Positions 36,778 through 46,399 of a DNA stretch of 64,000 nt are shown piece by piece. The notes under the pieces were generated by a model. It made no database searches and was not told the DNA's origin. It saw nothing but the letters and a program-made list of their open reading frames with translations. A program made the translations under genes and the position numbers. The first letter of the stretch is position 1; each line of letters opens with the position of its first letter. Origin of the DNA: Pseudoxanthomonas sp. (lineage in GTDB: Bacteria; Pseudomonadota; Gammaproteobacteria; Xanthomonadales; Xanthomonadaceae). Where the stretch lies: assembly GCF_002863005.1 (NCBI RefSeq), contig NZ_PKDG01000015.1, positions 62,001 through 126,000 of the forward strand, in the 5' to 3' direction.

Positions 36778-38241
36778 CTACTGCACCAGCGTCTGGATCG
36801 CGCGCGCGGGAATCGTCACCACGCCCGAGGCCTGGCCGACGTAGAAGTTGTATGCGATGTCCTTGTCGGTCGGATTCATCACCACCGTCGCCAGGCGTCC
36901 GTCCGGGTTCACGAAGGACGTCGCCAGCAGCGTGCTGCGGCTGGTGGCGGTGCTGACGCGGCGCGCGTCGGGCCGGATGAACTTCGAGAAGTGGCCGATG
37001 TAGTAGTAGCTGGGCGTGTAAATGAGTTCCCCCGTGCGGGTGTCGGCGTGCAGCGGCGCGAAGCAGTAGTTGCCCACGTGGTTGGGGCCGCCTTTCTCGT
37101 CGAGCAGCATGTTCCAGTCGGTCCAGCCCACGGCGCCGTTGTTGAAGTCGTTGATCATCGACGTGCCGTAGCGTTCGGCGTTCGGCCAGTGCTGGTAGCG
37201 CGCAGGGTCGAACTTCTCCACGGCGGCTTCGGTCAGCAGCACCGGCTTGTCGGGGAAGGCTTCCGTCACCGCGGCCACGTTGCGGAACATGGGATCGAAG
37301 CCGGCCCATGTCTCGTACCAGTGGAAGCCCAGTCCCCATGCGTACTTCGCCGCTTCCGGGTCGCCCAGGATCACCTGCGCGCGGTACAGCATCATGTCGC
37401 GGTTGTGGTCCCACACGATGATCTTCTTGTCGGCGTAGCCCGCCGCGTGCATCGTCGGGCCCAGGTGCAGCTTGAGGAAGTCGCGCTCCTCTTCGGCCGT
37501 GTACAGCATCGATTCCCATGTCTGGGTGGCCATCGGCTCGTTCTGCACCGTGATGCCCCAGACCGGAATCCCTTCCTTCTCGTAGGCCTGGATGAACTTC
37601 ACGTAGTAGTTCGCCCACGCCTGCCGGTACTCGGGCAGCAGCGCGCCCCCCTTGAGCATGTGCCCGTTGGTCTTCATGAAGGCCGGTGCGCTCCACGGGC
37701 TGGCGTACAGCGGCAACGCGCCACCCGCGGCGGCGATCGCCTGCTTGATCATCGGGATGCGCGCCTTCCGGTCATGGTCGACGGAGAACGTCGCCAGCGC
37801 CTTGTCGCCCTCCTCGATGTACGTGTAACTGGCGGAGCTGAAGTCGGAACTGTGGATGGTGGTGCGCGCCAGCGAGTAGCCGATGCCGTCCTTCCCGTCG
37901 TAGTACGCGCGCATGAACTCGGCCTGCTTCGCCGGCGACAGCGTCGCGTAGACCTCGGCCGTGGAATCGGTGATGGCACCCCCGATCCCCAGCAGGGGCT
38001 GGAATGTCTTCGTGGGATCGACGAAGACCGAGTTCTCGACCTCCGTCAGTCGGTGCCCCGCCGTCAGGGTGACGGTCCCGGTCTGGCTCAACCGGTGCGC
38101 GGTGCCCTGCGCCGTCGTGTAGAGGGTCACGGTGGCAGGTCGCATGGGCGTCTCCTTGGGTTCGGCGGCGCTGGCGCCTGTCCATGTGGCGGCGAGTGCC
38201 ATGCCGATCGCGGCAGCGGAAGAGAGTCGCGTGTAGCGCAT
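36778..38241 (-). CDS. Secreted GH30-family glycoside hydrolase (glucosylceramidase/beta-1,6-glucanase-like)
   Basis: A 487-residue protein with a signal peptide (LSSAAAIGMALAATWTGASA). The (beta/alpha)8 barrel begins QPLLGIGGAITDSTAEVY, and the two catalytic glutamates are clear: acid/base Glu235 in GITVQNEPMATQTWESM and nucleophile Glu338 in VLLTEAAVEKFD. A GH30 side beta-domain closes the protein (TSFVNPDGRLATVVMNPTDKDIAYNFYVG). Relatives cleave beta-1,6- or beta-1,3-linked glucans, glucosylceramide or xylosides; which one applies cannot be told. It heads the operon with the deacetylase and diverges from lacI. A palindromic operator lies 63 nt before its ATG. Confidence 0.92.
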   Translation of the reverse strand: MRYTRLSSAAAIGMALAATWTGASAAEPKETPMRPATVTLYTTAQGTAHRLSQTGTVTLTAGHRLTEVENSVFVDPTKTFQPLLGIGGAITDSTAEVYATLSPAKQAEFMRAYYDGKDGIGYSLARTTIHSSDFSSASYTYIEEGDKALATFSVDHDRKARIPMIKQAIAAAGGALPLYASPWSAPAFMKTNGHMLKGGALLPEYRQAWANYYVKFIQAYEKEGIPVWGITVQNEPMATQTWESMLYTAEEERDFLKLHLGPTMHAAGYADKKIIVWDHNRDMMLYRAQVILGDPEAAKYAWGLGFHWYETWAGFDPMFRNVAAVTEAFPDKPVLLTEAAVEKFDPARYQHWPNAERYGTSMINDFNNGAVGWTDWNMLLDEKGGPNHVGNYCFAPLHADTRTGELIYTPSYYYIGHFSKFIRPDARRVSTATSRSTLLATSFVNPDGRLATVVMNPTDKDIAYNFYVGQASGVVTIPARAIQTLVQ

Positions 38242-38303
38242 GCAGGAACCTCGCAGGGGTGGGAACGGTCCGATCCCGCGTCGCCGCGTCGGACGCGTGG
38301 TAG

Positions 38304-38319
38304 TTGACAGCGCTGTCAT
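38304..38319. promoter_or_regulatory. LacI-type operator upstream of the GH30 operon
   Basis: TTGACAGCGCTGTCAT contains the perfect 14-bp palindrome TGACAGC-GCTGTCA with a central CpG, the hallmark of LacI-family sites. It is 63 nt upstream of the GH30 ATG and 268 nt upstream of the lacI ATG. The same site, one base different in the core, precedes the receptor at 39940. Extra GCTGTCA half-sites lie at about 38336 and 38529. Confidence 0.75.
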
Positions 38320-38586
38320 ACCGTTGCTACATCTCGCTGTCAATCGATGGCTCGGGGTAGCGCGGGAAGCGTGCGTGCGCCGTGCTTTCCGTGCGCGTCG
38401 TACGCAGGCGCGTGTTGCCGTGCAGCACGTGTTTGCGTGCAAGGCGCCGAGGGTCGAGTCGCCGGTCGGATGGCGTCGATGGCGAAGGGTGATGGGGGGC
38501 GGCGATGTGTATCCAAGCGATGGTCATCGCTGTCAGAATCCGGCGTCGTGCCGGGAGGGTGGTCGGAATGGAGTGGGAGCAACCCC

Positions 38587-39597
38587 ATGCGTAGTCGGAT
38601 CGAGGACGTGGCCGCCGCCGCCGGCGTGTCCATGAAGACCGTGTCGCGGGTGCTCAACAACGAACCCAACGTGCGCGAGGAAATGCGCCAGCGGGTGATG
38701 AAGGCGGTCGAGAAGCTGCAGTACCGGCCCAACCTCTCCGCGCGGAGCCTCGCCGGCCAGCGCTCTTACGTGGTCGCCCTGGTATACAACAATCCATCGC
38801 GCAACTACCTGATGGAAATCCAGAGCGGCATGCTGGATGCCTGCCGGGACCACCACTACAACCTGGTGCTGGCGCCGGTCGCTTCACCGAAGCAGCGCAA
38901 GGCCGACGACCTGAAGGTGGTGTTCGAGCATTTCGCGCCGGATGGCGTGGTGCTCATTCCCCCGCTGACCGACGACCCGGTGGTACTCGCGTTCCTCGAA
39001 GAACACCAGGTGCCCTATGCCAGCATCGCGCCCAAGCATCCGGAAGGCAGGATCGGCGTGATGATGGACGAAACCGCGGCGGTACTCGAACTGATGGCCG
39101 GCCTGGTGGCGCAGGGTCACCGCCGCATCGCGCACATCAAGGGTCCGCCCGCGCATGGTGCCTGCCAGTGGCGCTACAAGGGCTATCGCGACGCGTTGAA
39201 GCAGGCCGGCCTGGCCTACGACGCGGATCTGGTCGTGCAGGGCGCGTTCTCGTTCGAGTCGGGCATCGAGGCGGGCAATGCGCTGCTCGATCTCCAGCAG
39301 CCGCCCACGGCGATCTTCGCCGCGAACGACGACATGGCGGCCGGCGTGATCCGCGCCGCCTGCGAGCGCGGCCTGGTGGTGCCGCGCGACATATCCGTCT
39401 GCGGCTTCGATGACACGCCCATCGCACGGCACATCTATCCCGCCCTCACCACCGTGCGCCAGCCCACCTCCGAGATGGGCAAGCTCGCGACGCTGCAGTT
39501 GCTTTCGCGCATCCGCACGGCCGGTGGCGGCGGCATGGTGCACGTCGAGCACGAAGTGCTGTTCCGCGAGTCGACGCAAAGCCCCGCCAGGCGCTGA
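38587..39597 (+). CDS. LacI-family transcriptional regulator of the GH30/TonB-receptor locus
   Basis: A 336-residue repressor. Residues 1-50 are the LacI headpiece (MRSRIEDVAAAAGVSMKTVSRVLNN), followed by the hinge (YRPNLSARSLAG), which inserts in the minor groove at the central CpG of the operator. The rest is a periplasmic-binding-protein-like sugar sensor (GVVLIPPLTDDP; HRRIAHIKGP; AIFAANDDMAAGVIRAA; VCGFDDTPIARHIYPALTTVRQP). It is most like the SalR/CelR type that governs glycan use in xanthomonads. The ATG at 38587 is set by the HTH; the longer open frame upstream is not coding. Two matching operators flank its gene, giving a clear local regulon. The inducing sugar is unknown. Confidence 0.92.
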   Translation: MRSRIEDVAAAAGVSMKTVSRVLNNEPNVREEMRQRVMKAVEKLQYRPNLSARSLAGQRSYVVALVYNNPSRNYLMEIQSGMLDACRDHHYNLVLAPVASPKQRKADDLKVVFEHFAPDGVVLIPPLTDDPVVLAFLEEHQVPYASIAPKHPEGRIGVMMDETAAVLELMAGLVAQGHRRIAHIKGPPAHGACQWRYKGYRDALKQAGLAYDADLVVQGAFSFESGIEAGNALLDLQQPPTAIFAANDDMAAGVIRAACERGLVVPRDISVCGFDDTPIARHIYPALTTVRQPTSEMGKLATLQLLSRIRTAGGGGMVHVEHEVLFRESTQSPARR

Positions 39598-39830
39598 TCC
39601 CCGCGTGCCCGTCGCCGTGGCGTGGCTGGGTCGCGGCTCATGCTGCGTGCGTGCGATGGTTGGCGCACATGCCATACCAATAGAAAACCTTACGTACGTT
39701 CCGGTTGAAATTCTTTCGCCGATCAATGGATGTGTGAGTTTCGAGAAAACGATTTCAGCTGCGTCGCACCATCAATTTCGTAGCTGAAAACAAGGGGTTT
39801 TCTTTAAAACGAAAGCGGATTTCCGGAAAG

Positions 39831-39846
39831 TTGACAACGCTGTCAA
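39831..39846. promoter_or_regulatory. LacI-type operator upstream of the TonB-dependent receptor
   Basis: TTGACAACGCTGTCAA is a near-perfect palindrome, identical to the GH30 site except A for G in the core and the last base. It lies 93 nt before the receptor ATG in a 342-bp spacer that otherwise shows only an AT-rich stretch (39770-39810, probably the promoter region). Confidence 0.75.
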
Positions 39847-39939
39847 TCGCGCGTCCAATGCGCCCCAATGTAGGGGGAGGCGACAACCCGCGTTCCAGTC
39901 CAAAACATCGTTCGTGAATTTCCGGAGAGGGGAAAGTCC

Positions 39940-42900
39940 ATGAAGCAAGTGCAATCCGTTCCAAGAAAGCGGGTGCTGACATCCGCATTGCTGTTGGTCA
40001 TCGCAGGTCCCGCGTGGGCCCAGCAGTCCGAGCCGCAAGGCACCGCCACGCCGGCGCCGGCCACCGCCGAGCCCACCGAACTCGACACCATCGTTGTCAC
40101 CGGCATCCGCGCCAGTCTCGAATCGTCGATGAACCTCAAGCGCGATGCGCAGGGCGTCGTCGATGGCATCGTGGCCGAGGACATCGGCAAGTTCCCCGAT
40201 ACCAACCTGGCAGAATCCCTGCAGCGCATCAGTGGCGTGTCGATCGATCGCACGCCCAGCGGCGAGGGCTCGAAGGTCACGGTGCGCGGCATCGGTCCCG
40301 ATCACAACCTGGTGCTCCTCAACGGCCGCCAGATGCCCGGCGCGCTGTTGAACGGGTTCTCGGCATCCAATTCGCGTGCATTCGATTTCGCGAACCTGGC
40401 GTCCGAAGCGGTATCGGCCATCGAGGTCTACAAGACCGGCCTGGCCTCCAATCCGACCGGCGGCATCGGTGCGACGATCAACATCAAGACGGCCCGGCCG
40501 CTGGAAAGCGCACCGCTCCTGAACCTGGGCGTCAAGACCGTCCACGACACGTCCAACGGCAACCTGCCCAAGATCATGCAGGGCGACGACTGGACCGGCG
40601 AGATGTCGGGCATCTTCAGCCAGACCTTCGCCGACGGAAAGTTCGGCATCGCCGTCAACGGCAGCTACCAGGAACGCGACAGCGGCTTCAGCCAGGTCGG
40701 CGTGACCGCCGGCTGGCGTACCCATTTCGGTGGCGAAGGCGGTTGGGGCGCGATCGCACCCGGCACGCCGGGCAACGACAACCTGCCGGGCCCGACCGAT
40801 CTGTACTCGGTACCGCAGAACCTCAACTACAGCGTCAACGGCATCCAGCGCCAGCGCACCAACGGACAGGTCACGCTGCAGTGGGCGCCGTCGGATCGCG
40901 TCACCACGACGCTGGACTACACGTACTCCGAAAACAAGATCCAGCAGCGCCGCAACGAGATGTCGGTGTGGTTCAACTTCGTCGGCCAGGAAAGCGCCTG
41001 GACCGACGGTCCGGCCGCAGGCCCGGTGTTCTACCGCGAACTCATCCCGTGCACCGGCACGCAGAATCCGAACGGCACCTACGAAGGGTGCAGCGACCTG
41101 GCGATGGCGGGCGGCATCAGCGCGACCAAGGCGGAGAACGAGTCGGTCGGCTTCAACGTCGAGTGGGCCGTCTCCGACGCGCTGGACCTGGCGTTCGATT
41201 ACCACCGCTCCACCGCCGAACTCTCGCCGGACAGCGACTGGGGTTCGCAGGGCAACATCGGTACGGCCGCGTGGATCCGTGGCGATACCACCGTCTATTT
41301 CGACGGTGAGCTGCCGATCCTGAACTACACGCTGGCGCCGGGCGTCACCGGTGTCGATCCGTCGCAGGCGCGCGTCACCGGCCGCCAGTTCGTCAACGGC
41401 TATTCGCGCGGCGAAGTCGACCAGGGCCAGCTGAGCGGCACCTTCAAGTTCGGCGACTACTCCGACCTCAAGTTCGGCGTGGCCAACACGGAGGTCAAGA
41501 ACCGTACCGCGTGGGGCATCAACGAAGCGGCCGACTGGGGCGGCATCGGGCTCGCGTCGGACTTCGACAACAGCCTGTGGCAGATCGACGACATGGCGCG
41601 TTACTTCGACGCGTTCCCGGGTTACAAGGATCCGCGTTTCAGCAGCCAGTTCCTGGTCTTCGACTACGAACGCATGCGCCAGGCCGTGGGCGACTTCACC
41701 GGGAGGCCCGACCTGGCCCGCCGCCCGGACGACTTCAATCGCGCCGACCTGCGGACGACCGAAAAGACCCGCAGCGCCTATCTGCAGTACAGCACCAGCT
41801 GGCAGACGCGCATCCCGATCAACCTGGCCATGGGCGTGCGCTACGAGAAGACCGAGATCGAATCCGCGGCGCAGGTGGACACGCCGGTGCTCGTGCGCTG
41901 GGTGGCGGACAACGAGTTCTTCACCGACATGGGCGAGAAGACGTTCACCACCATGACCGGTGAGTACGACTATTTCCTGCCGAGCATCGACACCAGCTTC
42001 GAGATCACCGAGGACATGGTGCTGCGCGCCAGCTATGGCCACTCGCTCGGCCGTCCGGGCTGGCAGGACATCCAGGGCGGACAGACCGTCAGCCCGCTGC
42101 TGCGCGTCAACGGCGGCAGCGGCAACTCCGGCAATCCCAACCTGAAGCCGCTGCTCTCCAAGAACATCGACCTGTCGTACGAGTGGTACTACGCCGACGC
42201 CAGTTACTTCTCGGTGGGCTACTACCGCAAGAACATCTCGAACTACATCGACAGCGGCGCCGGCTCGTTCCAGGACACGCTCTTCAGCCTGCCCACGCCC
42301 GTCGGCGGCGCTTACTGGAACGCGGCGATCGCCGGCGGTTGCGGCAGCGCCGACGTGGGATGCATCCGGCAGTACATCTTCGCCAACTTCGATGGCCAGC
42401 CGGGCGTGGACAGCACCGCGGGCTCCAACGGCGAGATCACCGGCGTCCCCGGTGATCCGCTGACGGTGTACAACGTCACCATCCCGGGCAATGCGGGCTC
42501 GCACAAGCTCAACGGATTCGAGCTCGCCCTGCAGCACATGTTCGGCGACAGCGGTTTCGGCGTGGCGGCGAACTACACCATCGTCGACAGCGACAGCCTG
42601 TCCTACGACAACAATGCGAAGGGCCCGCAGCAGGTGCTCATCGGCCTGAGCGATTCGGCCAACCTGGTGGGCTTCTACGACAAGGGACCGTGGCAGGTGC
42701 GCCTGGCGTACAACTGGCGCGACAAGTTCCTCAACGGCCAGTACGACGGCGATGCCGCGGACCCTGCGAAGAACAACCCGGTGTACGTGGAAGCATACGG
42801 CCAGTGGGACCTGAGCGTGGGTTACAAGTTCAGCGACCGCTTCACCGTGCAGTTCGAGGGCGTCAACCTGACGGACGAGACCGCGCGGCTCAGCGAGCGC

Positions 42901-42975
42901 AACGAGAACATCCTGTTCTACGGCACCCAGACCGGCCCGCGCTACATGCTCGGTTTCCGCTACAACTTCCGCTGA
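39940..42975 (+). CDS. Large TonB-dependent receptor of the carbohydrate-uptake type
   Basis: A 1011-residue outer-membrane receptor with a signal peptide (RVLTSALLLVIAGPAWAQ), a TonB box at LDTIVVTGIR (about 48-57), and a plug with the hallmark KRDAQGVVDGIVAEDIGKFPD followed by NLAESLQRISGVSIDR and the GxGPDHNLVLLNGR stretch, typical of the Xanthomonas/Caulobacter carbohydrate receptors (TIGR01782). The rest is barrel, ending in MLGFRYNFR. Such receptors import oligosaccharides too large for porins. The ATG at 39940 has GAGAGGGGAAAG upstream. The LacI operator at 39831 implies substrate-induced expression together with GH30. Downstream genes are probably read through three spacer hairpins. 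Confidence 0.94.
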   Translation: MKQVQSVPRKRVLTSALLLVIAGPAWAQQSEPQGTATPAPATAEPTELDTIVVTGIRASLESSMNLKRDAQGVVDGIVAEDIGKFPDTNLAESLQRISGVSIDRTPSGEGSKVTVRGIGPDHNLVLLNGRQMPGALLNGFSASNSRAFDFANLASEAVSAIEVYKTGLASNPTGGIGATINIKTARPLESAPLLNLGVKTVHDTSNGNLPKIMQGDDWTGEMSGIFSQTFADGKFGIAVNGSYQERDSGFSQVGVTAGWRTHFGGEGGWGAIAPGTPGNDNLPGPTDLYSVPQNLNYSVNGIQRQRTNGQVTLQWAPSDRVTTTLDYTYSENKIQQRRNEMSVWFNFVGQESAWTDGPAAGPVFYRELIPCTGTQNPNGTYEGCSDLAMAGGISATKAENESVGFNVEWAVSDALDLAFDYHRSTAELSPDSDWGSQGNIGTAAWIRGDTTVYFDGELPILNYTLAPGVTGVDPSQARVTGRQFVNGYSRGEVDQGQLSGTFKFGDYSDLKFGVANTEVKNRTAWGINEAADWGGIGLASDFDNSLWQIDDMARYFDAFPGYKDPRFSSQFLVFDYERMRQAVGDFTGRPDLARRPDDFNRADLRTTEKTRSAYLQYSTSWQTRIPINLAMGVRYEKTEIESAAQVDTPVLVRWVADNEFFTDMGEKTFTTMTGEYDYFLPSIDTSFEITEDMVLRASYGHSLGRPGWQDIQGGQTVSPLLRVNGGSGNSGNPNLKPLLSKNIDLSYEWYYADASYFSVGYYRKNISNYIDSGAGSFQDTLFSLPTPVGGAYWNAAIAGGCGSADVGCIRQYIFANFDGQPGVDSTAGSNGEITGVPGDPLTVYNVTIPGNAGSHKLNGFELALQHMFGDSGFGVAANYTIVDSDSLSYDNNAKGPQQVLIGLSDSANLVGFYDKGPWQVRLAYNWRDKFLNGQYDGDAADPAKNNPVYVEAYGQWDLSVGYKFSDRFTVQFEGVNLTDETARLSERNENILFYGTQTGPRYMLGFRYNFR

Positions 42976-42987
42976 CGTTCGACGACA

Positions 42988-43079
42988 TGCCCGGGTCCGG
43001 CCAGGACCCGGGCAGCATCGCCCAAGCCGCTGGTCTCCAGCGGCTTTGGTTTTGGGGGCGGACCGTCCGGGTTCCGCCC
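42988..43079 (+). terminator. Three stacked hairpins between receptor and halogenase genes (attenuator or partial terminator)
   Basis: First stem: 42988-42998 with 43004-43014, 11 bp perfect around GGCCA. Second: AAGCCGCTGG (43024-43033) with CCAGCGGCTT (43037-43046), 10 bp perfect with a 3-base loop, followed by TGGTTTTG, the best terminator-like part. Third: GGGCGGA (43056-43062) with TCCGCCC (43073-43079). They lie in the 130-bp gap, so they likely protect the receptor message and reduce read-through into the genes behind it. Confidence 0.65.
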
Positions 43080-43105
43080 GTCGGTTGCCAAGACGAGGTA
43101 GCGGC

Positions 43106-44659
43106 GTGGATTCTCCTGTCAGACATGTAGTCATTCTCGGCGGCGGTTCGGCCGGCTGGCTCACCGCCGCCGTGCTGGCCGCCGAACACCAGGCCGCGTC
43201 GGACGCCGGACTGCGGATCACCTTGATCGAATCGCCCGACGTGGCGACGGTGGGCGTGGGCGAGGGAACATGGCCCACCATGCGCGATACCCTGCGCAGG
43301 ACGGGCGTCAGCGAAACGGACTTCATCCGTGAGTGCGACGCGGCATTCAAGCAGGGCTCGAAGTTCGTCCGCTGGCGCGAAGAGGTCGAAGGCGACTACT
43401 ACCACCATCCGTTCGTGCTGCCCCCGGGCTTCCTGGAAACCCATCTGGCCGCCGGCTGGATGGCGCACCGCGACGTGCCCTTCAGCCTGCTGACCTGCTT
43501 CCAGGCGCACCTGTGCGAGGCGGGCAAGTCGCCCAAACAGTTTTCCACACCGGAATGGGCGTCCGTGGCCAACTACGCCTACCACCTGGATGCGGCGAAA
43601 CTGGGCGTCTTCATGCGGCGGCACTGCGTGGAGAAGCTCGGCGTGCGCCATGTGTCCGACCACATGGTCGAGGTGGTGGCGCACGAGAACGGCGACATCG
43701 CGGGATTGCTCACGCGCGAGCATGGCCTGATCGAAGGCGACCTGTTCGTGGACTGCAGCGGCATGCGCGCGCTGCTGATCGGCCAGCACTACGGTGTCGG
43801 GATCGAGTCGCAGAAGGACGTGCTGTTCAACGACCGGGCCATCGCCACGCGGGTGCCCTATGCCGACCCCACCGTCGAGATCGCCTGCCAGACGATCTCG
43901 ACGGCGCAGGAGGCAGGCTGGATCTGGGACATCGGCTTGCAGAGCCGTCGCGGTATCGGCCACGTCTACTCCAGCACCCATACCAGCGACGAGGCCGCCG
44001 AGGCCGCATTGCGACGCTACATCGTGGCGACCGGTGGCCGCGAGCAGGACATCGACACGCTGCCGAAGATCGTGATCCGACCCGGCTTCCGCCGGGGGGC
44101 GTGGCACCGCAACTGCGTGGCGGTCGGACTCTCCAGCGGTTTCATGGAGCCCCTGGAAGCATCTTCGCTGGTGATGGTCGAGCTGGCCGCGGGCCTGCTC
44201 GCCGACCAGATGCCCGCCACGCGCGCGGCCATGGACATCGTGGCCAGGCGCTACAACGATACCTTCAGCTACCGCTGGGACCGCATCGTCGATTTCCTGA
44301 AACTGCACTACGTACTGAGCAAACGGGACGACAGCGCCTACTGGCGCGACAACCGCCGGCCCGAGACGATACCCGAGCGCCTGCGCGACCTGCTCGCGTT
44401 CTGGCGCCACCAGCCCCCGTCGCGCTACGACCTCAACCGGGTCGAAGAGGTGTTCCCCTCCGCGAGCTACCAGTTCATCCTCTACGGCATGGGGTTCACG
44501 CCGGAGGCGCGGCCCACCACGCGTCGCATGGACGACGTGCGCCGTTCCGAAGAGTATTTCCGCCAGTCCGCCGACATCGCGAGGAAGATGCTGTCGGCGT
44601 TGCCCGGGCATCGCGAGATGCTCGATCATGTGATGACGCGCGGAATGCCGCGCATCTAG
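43106..44659 (+). CDS. Tryptophan-halogenase-like FAD-dependent enzyme, copy 1
   Basis: A 517-residue cytoplasmic flavoprotein of the PrnA/RebH superfamily. The FAD-binding GGGSAGW motif is at 12-18, the lysine that forms the haloamine intermediate in PrnA matches Lys82 in AAFKQGSKF, and the GFMEPLEASS segment supplies the matching catalytic Glu. The halogenase signature WxWxIP reads WIWDIG here, losing the Pro. It starts at GTG 43106 (GAGG upstream), 130 nt behind the receptor. Such genes often accompany TonB-dependent receptors in xanthomonads and Caulobacterales; some relatives halogenate indoles in vitro, but the natural substrate in this setting is not established. It needs a flavin reductase, which is not encoded nearby. 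Confidence 0.88.
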   Translation: MDSPVRHVVILGGGSAGWLTAAVLAAEHQAASDAGLRITLIESPDVATVGVGEGTWPTMRDTLRRTGVSETDFIRECDAAFKQGSKFVRWREEVEGDYYHHPFVLPPGFLETHLAAGWMAHRDVPFSLLTCFQAHLCEAGKSPKQFSTPEWASVANYAYHLDAAKLGVFMRRHCVEKLGVRHVSDHMVEVVAHENGDIAGLLTREHGLIEGDLFVDCSGMRALLIGQHYGVGIESQKDVLFNDRAIATRVPYADPTVEIACQTISTAQEAGWIWDIGLQSRRGIGHVYSSTHTSDEAAEAALRRYIVATGGREQDIDTLPKIVIRPGFRRGAWHRNCVAVGLSSGFMEPLEASSLVMVELAAGLLADQMPATRAAMDIVARRYNDTFSYRWDRIVDFLKLHYVLSKRDDSAYWRDNRRPETIPERLRDLLAFWRHQPPSRYDLNRVEEVFPSASYQFILYGMGFTPEARPTTRRMDDVRRSEEYFRQSADIARKMLSALPGHREMLDHVMTRGMPRI

Positions 44660-44672
44660 GACGAATGCCCGC

Positions 44673-45380
44673 ATGCCACGACACGCCCAGGTCAACAACA
44701 TCGACCACAGGGACCTGCGAATCGATACCCGGCGCGGCGCGCACCTGGGCGATGACGTCGGTTTCGCAGCCACGTTCCCCGCCGAGTTCCGCGACCTGCA
44801 GGCCTGCTATCCCATCGTGTTCCGCAAGGACGCACGGGGTGCGTTCTCGCCCGTCGCCCTGCTGGGGTTCGAGGAGGGACGCAACCTGTTCCTCGACGGC
44901 GAACGCTGGGACGCCCACTACCTGCCGCTGGCGATCGAGCGGCAGCCGTTCCTGATCGGCCGCGCCGGCGACGAGATGACGGTGCACATCGACCTCGACC
45001 ATCCCCGGGTGGGCAGTGCCGACGGCCAGCCGCTGTTCCGCGAACACGGCGGCAACACCGAGTACCTGGACCGCATCGCCTCGGTGCTGCTCACGCTGCA
45101 CAACGGCCTGGAGCGCGTGCCGGCCTTCGTCGATGCGCTGCTCGCGCTCGACCTGCTGGAATCGTTCGCGCTCGATGTCGAACTGGACGATGGGTCGCTC
45201 AACCGCCTGGCCGGCTACTACACCATCAACGAAGACCGCCTCCGCGACCTGGACGCGGCGGCGCTCGGCGGGCTGCATGCCGCCGGCCACCTGGAGCCGG
45301 TGTTCATGGCGGTGGCGTCGATCTCGAACTTCCGCGGGCTGATCGACAGGATGAACCGGAGCCGTGCTCGCGGACGCTGA
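44673..45380 (+). CDS. SapC-family protein
   Basis: A 235-residue soluble protein. The sequence HLGDDVGFAATFPAEFRDLQACYPIVFRKD, FSPVALLGFEEGRNLFLDG, RWDAHYLPLAIERQPFLIG, and the closing NLAGYYTINEDRLRDLD-like block are the standard layout of the SapC family. It was named from a Campylobacter S-layer locus, but members are common beside TonB-dependent receptor/halogenase genes. Biochemical function is unknown. The ATG at 44673 is 14 nt after the first halogenase, and its end overlaps the cupin gene by 17 nt, so translation is likely coupled within one operon. Confidence 0.9.
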   Translation: MPRHAQVNNIDHRDLRIDTRRGAHLGDDVGFAATFPAEFRDLQACYPIVFRKDARGAFSPVALLGFEEGRNLFLDGERWDAHYLPLAIERQPFLIGRAGDEMTVHIDLDHPRVGSADGQPLFREHGGNTEYLDRIASVLLTLHNGLERVPAFVDALLALDLLESFALDVELDDGSLNRLAGYYTINEDRLRDLDAAALGGLHAAGHLEPVFMAVASISNFRGLIDRMNRSRARGR

Positions 45381-46377
45381 GCCCATCCGGGAGTTCCGCG
45401 GCGACGCGCGCGACGCCCTTTCCTTGCCCGCATCGTCGGGACCCGTGGTCCTGCGGGGCCTGGTGGACCACTGGCCGATGGTGGCGGCTGCACGCGAATC
45501 CATGCGTGCGGCCGTGGCCTACCTGCATGGCTTCGTGCGCGCGGACGCACCCCCCGTGGTCGCGACGGTCGCGGCCCCCGCGACCGGTGGCCGGGTGTTC
45601 TACAACGAGGATCTGAGCGGCATGGACTTCCGCCAGGAGCAGATCCCGTTGCCCACGGTGCTCGACACGCTGGTCAAGTACGCCGACCACGCCGCGCCGC
45701 CGATGATCTACGTGGCGTCGACGACCCTCGACACGTGGCTGCCGGGCTTCCGGCGCGACAACGACCTGCCGTTGCCCGGGCGTGATCCGCTCGCGAGCAT
45801 CTGGATCGGCAATCGCACGCGCATCGCGGCGCACCAGGACGTGCCGGACAACCTCGCCTGCGTGGTGGCCGGGCGCCGCCGCGTGACGCTGTTTCCCCCC
45901 GACCAGCTGCGCAACCTGTACATCGGTCCGCTCGACTTCACGCCGGCGGGGCAGGCGATCAGCCTGGTCGATTTCGCCGCGCCGGACCTGGTGCGCTTCC
46001 CGCGCTTCGCCGAGGCGATGCGGCATGCGCAGGTGGCCGACCTCGGGCCCGGCGACGCCGTGCTGATCCCCAGCCTGTGGTGGCACCACATGGAGGGTCT
46101 GGAGCCGTTCAACGTTCTGGTCAACTACTGGTGGCGCGACGTGCCCGACTGGATGGACACGCCGATGAACGCCCTGATGTACGCGCTGATGACGGTGCGC
46201 GACCTTCCGCGGCACGAGCGCGACGCGTGGAAGGACGTCTTCCGCCACTACGTGTTCGAGGCCGACGACGACACCGCCGCCCATATTCCCGAGCAGGCCC
46301 GCCGCCTGCTGTCCCCGCTGGACGAGGCACGTGCGCGCGAACTGCGCGCACGCCTGCTCAAGCGCATCAACCGCTGA
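45364..46377 (+). CDS. Cupin-like (cupin_8/JmjC-type) Fe(II) oxygenase-like protein
   Basis: A 337-residue protein starting at GTG 45364 inside the end of sapC. The fold begins GPVVLRGLVDHWPMV, as in JmjC-like proteins. The iron-binding facial triad is visible: His157-x-Asp159 in RIAAHQDVPDNLACVVAG and a distal His at 241-242 in LIPSLWWHHMEGL. The LFPPDQLRNLYIGPLD block between them is typical of the family, as is the C-terminal helical region. It is probably a 2-oxoglutarate- and iron-dependent hydroxylase or a relative; substrate unknown. It is invariably listed with halogenase and sapC genes in such loci, suggesting they act in one pathway. Confidence 0.87.
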   Translation: MLADAEPIREFRGDARDALSLPASSGPVVLRGLVDHWPMVAAARESMRAAVAYLHGFVRADAPPVVATVAAPATGGRVFYNEDLSGMDFRQEQIPLPTVLDTLVKYADHAAPPMIYVASTTLDTWLPGFRRDNDLPLPGRDPLASIWIGNRTRIAAHQDVPDNLACVVAGRRRVTLFPPDQLRNLYIGPLDFTPAGQAISLVDFAAPDLVRFPRFAEAMRHAQVADLGPGDAVLIPSLWWHHMEGLEPFNVLVNYWWRDVPDWMDTPMNALMYALMTVRDLPRHERDAWKDVFRHYVFEADDDTAAHIPEQARRLLSPLDEARARELRARLLKRINR

Positions 46378-46399
46378 CCGCAATCCCAGGAACCTGCCC

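Noticed and set aside
39772..43350. A 1192-codon minus-strand frame across the TonB-dependent receptor
   Set aside because: Same composition shadow; the sense strand has a complete receptor with signal peptide and plug motifs.
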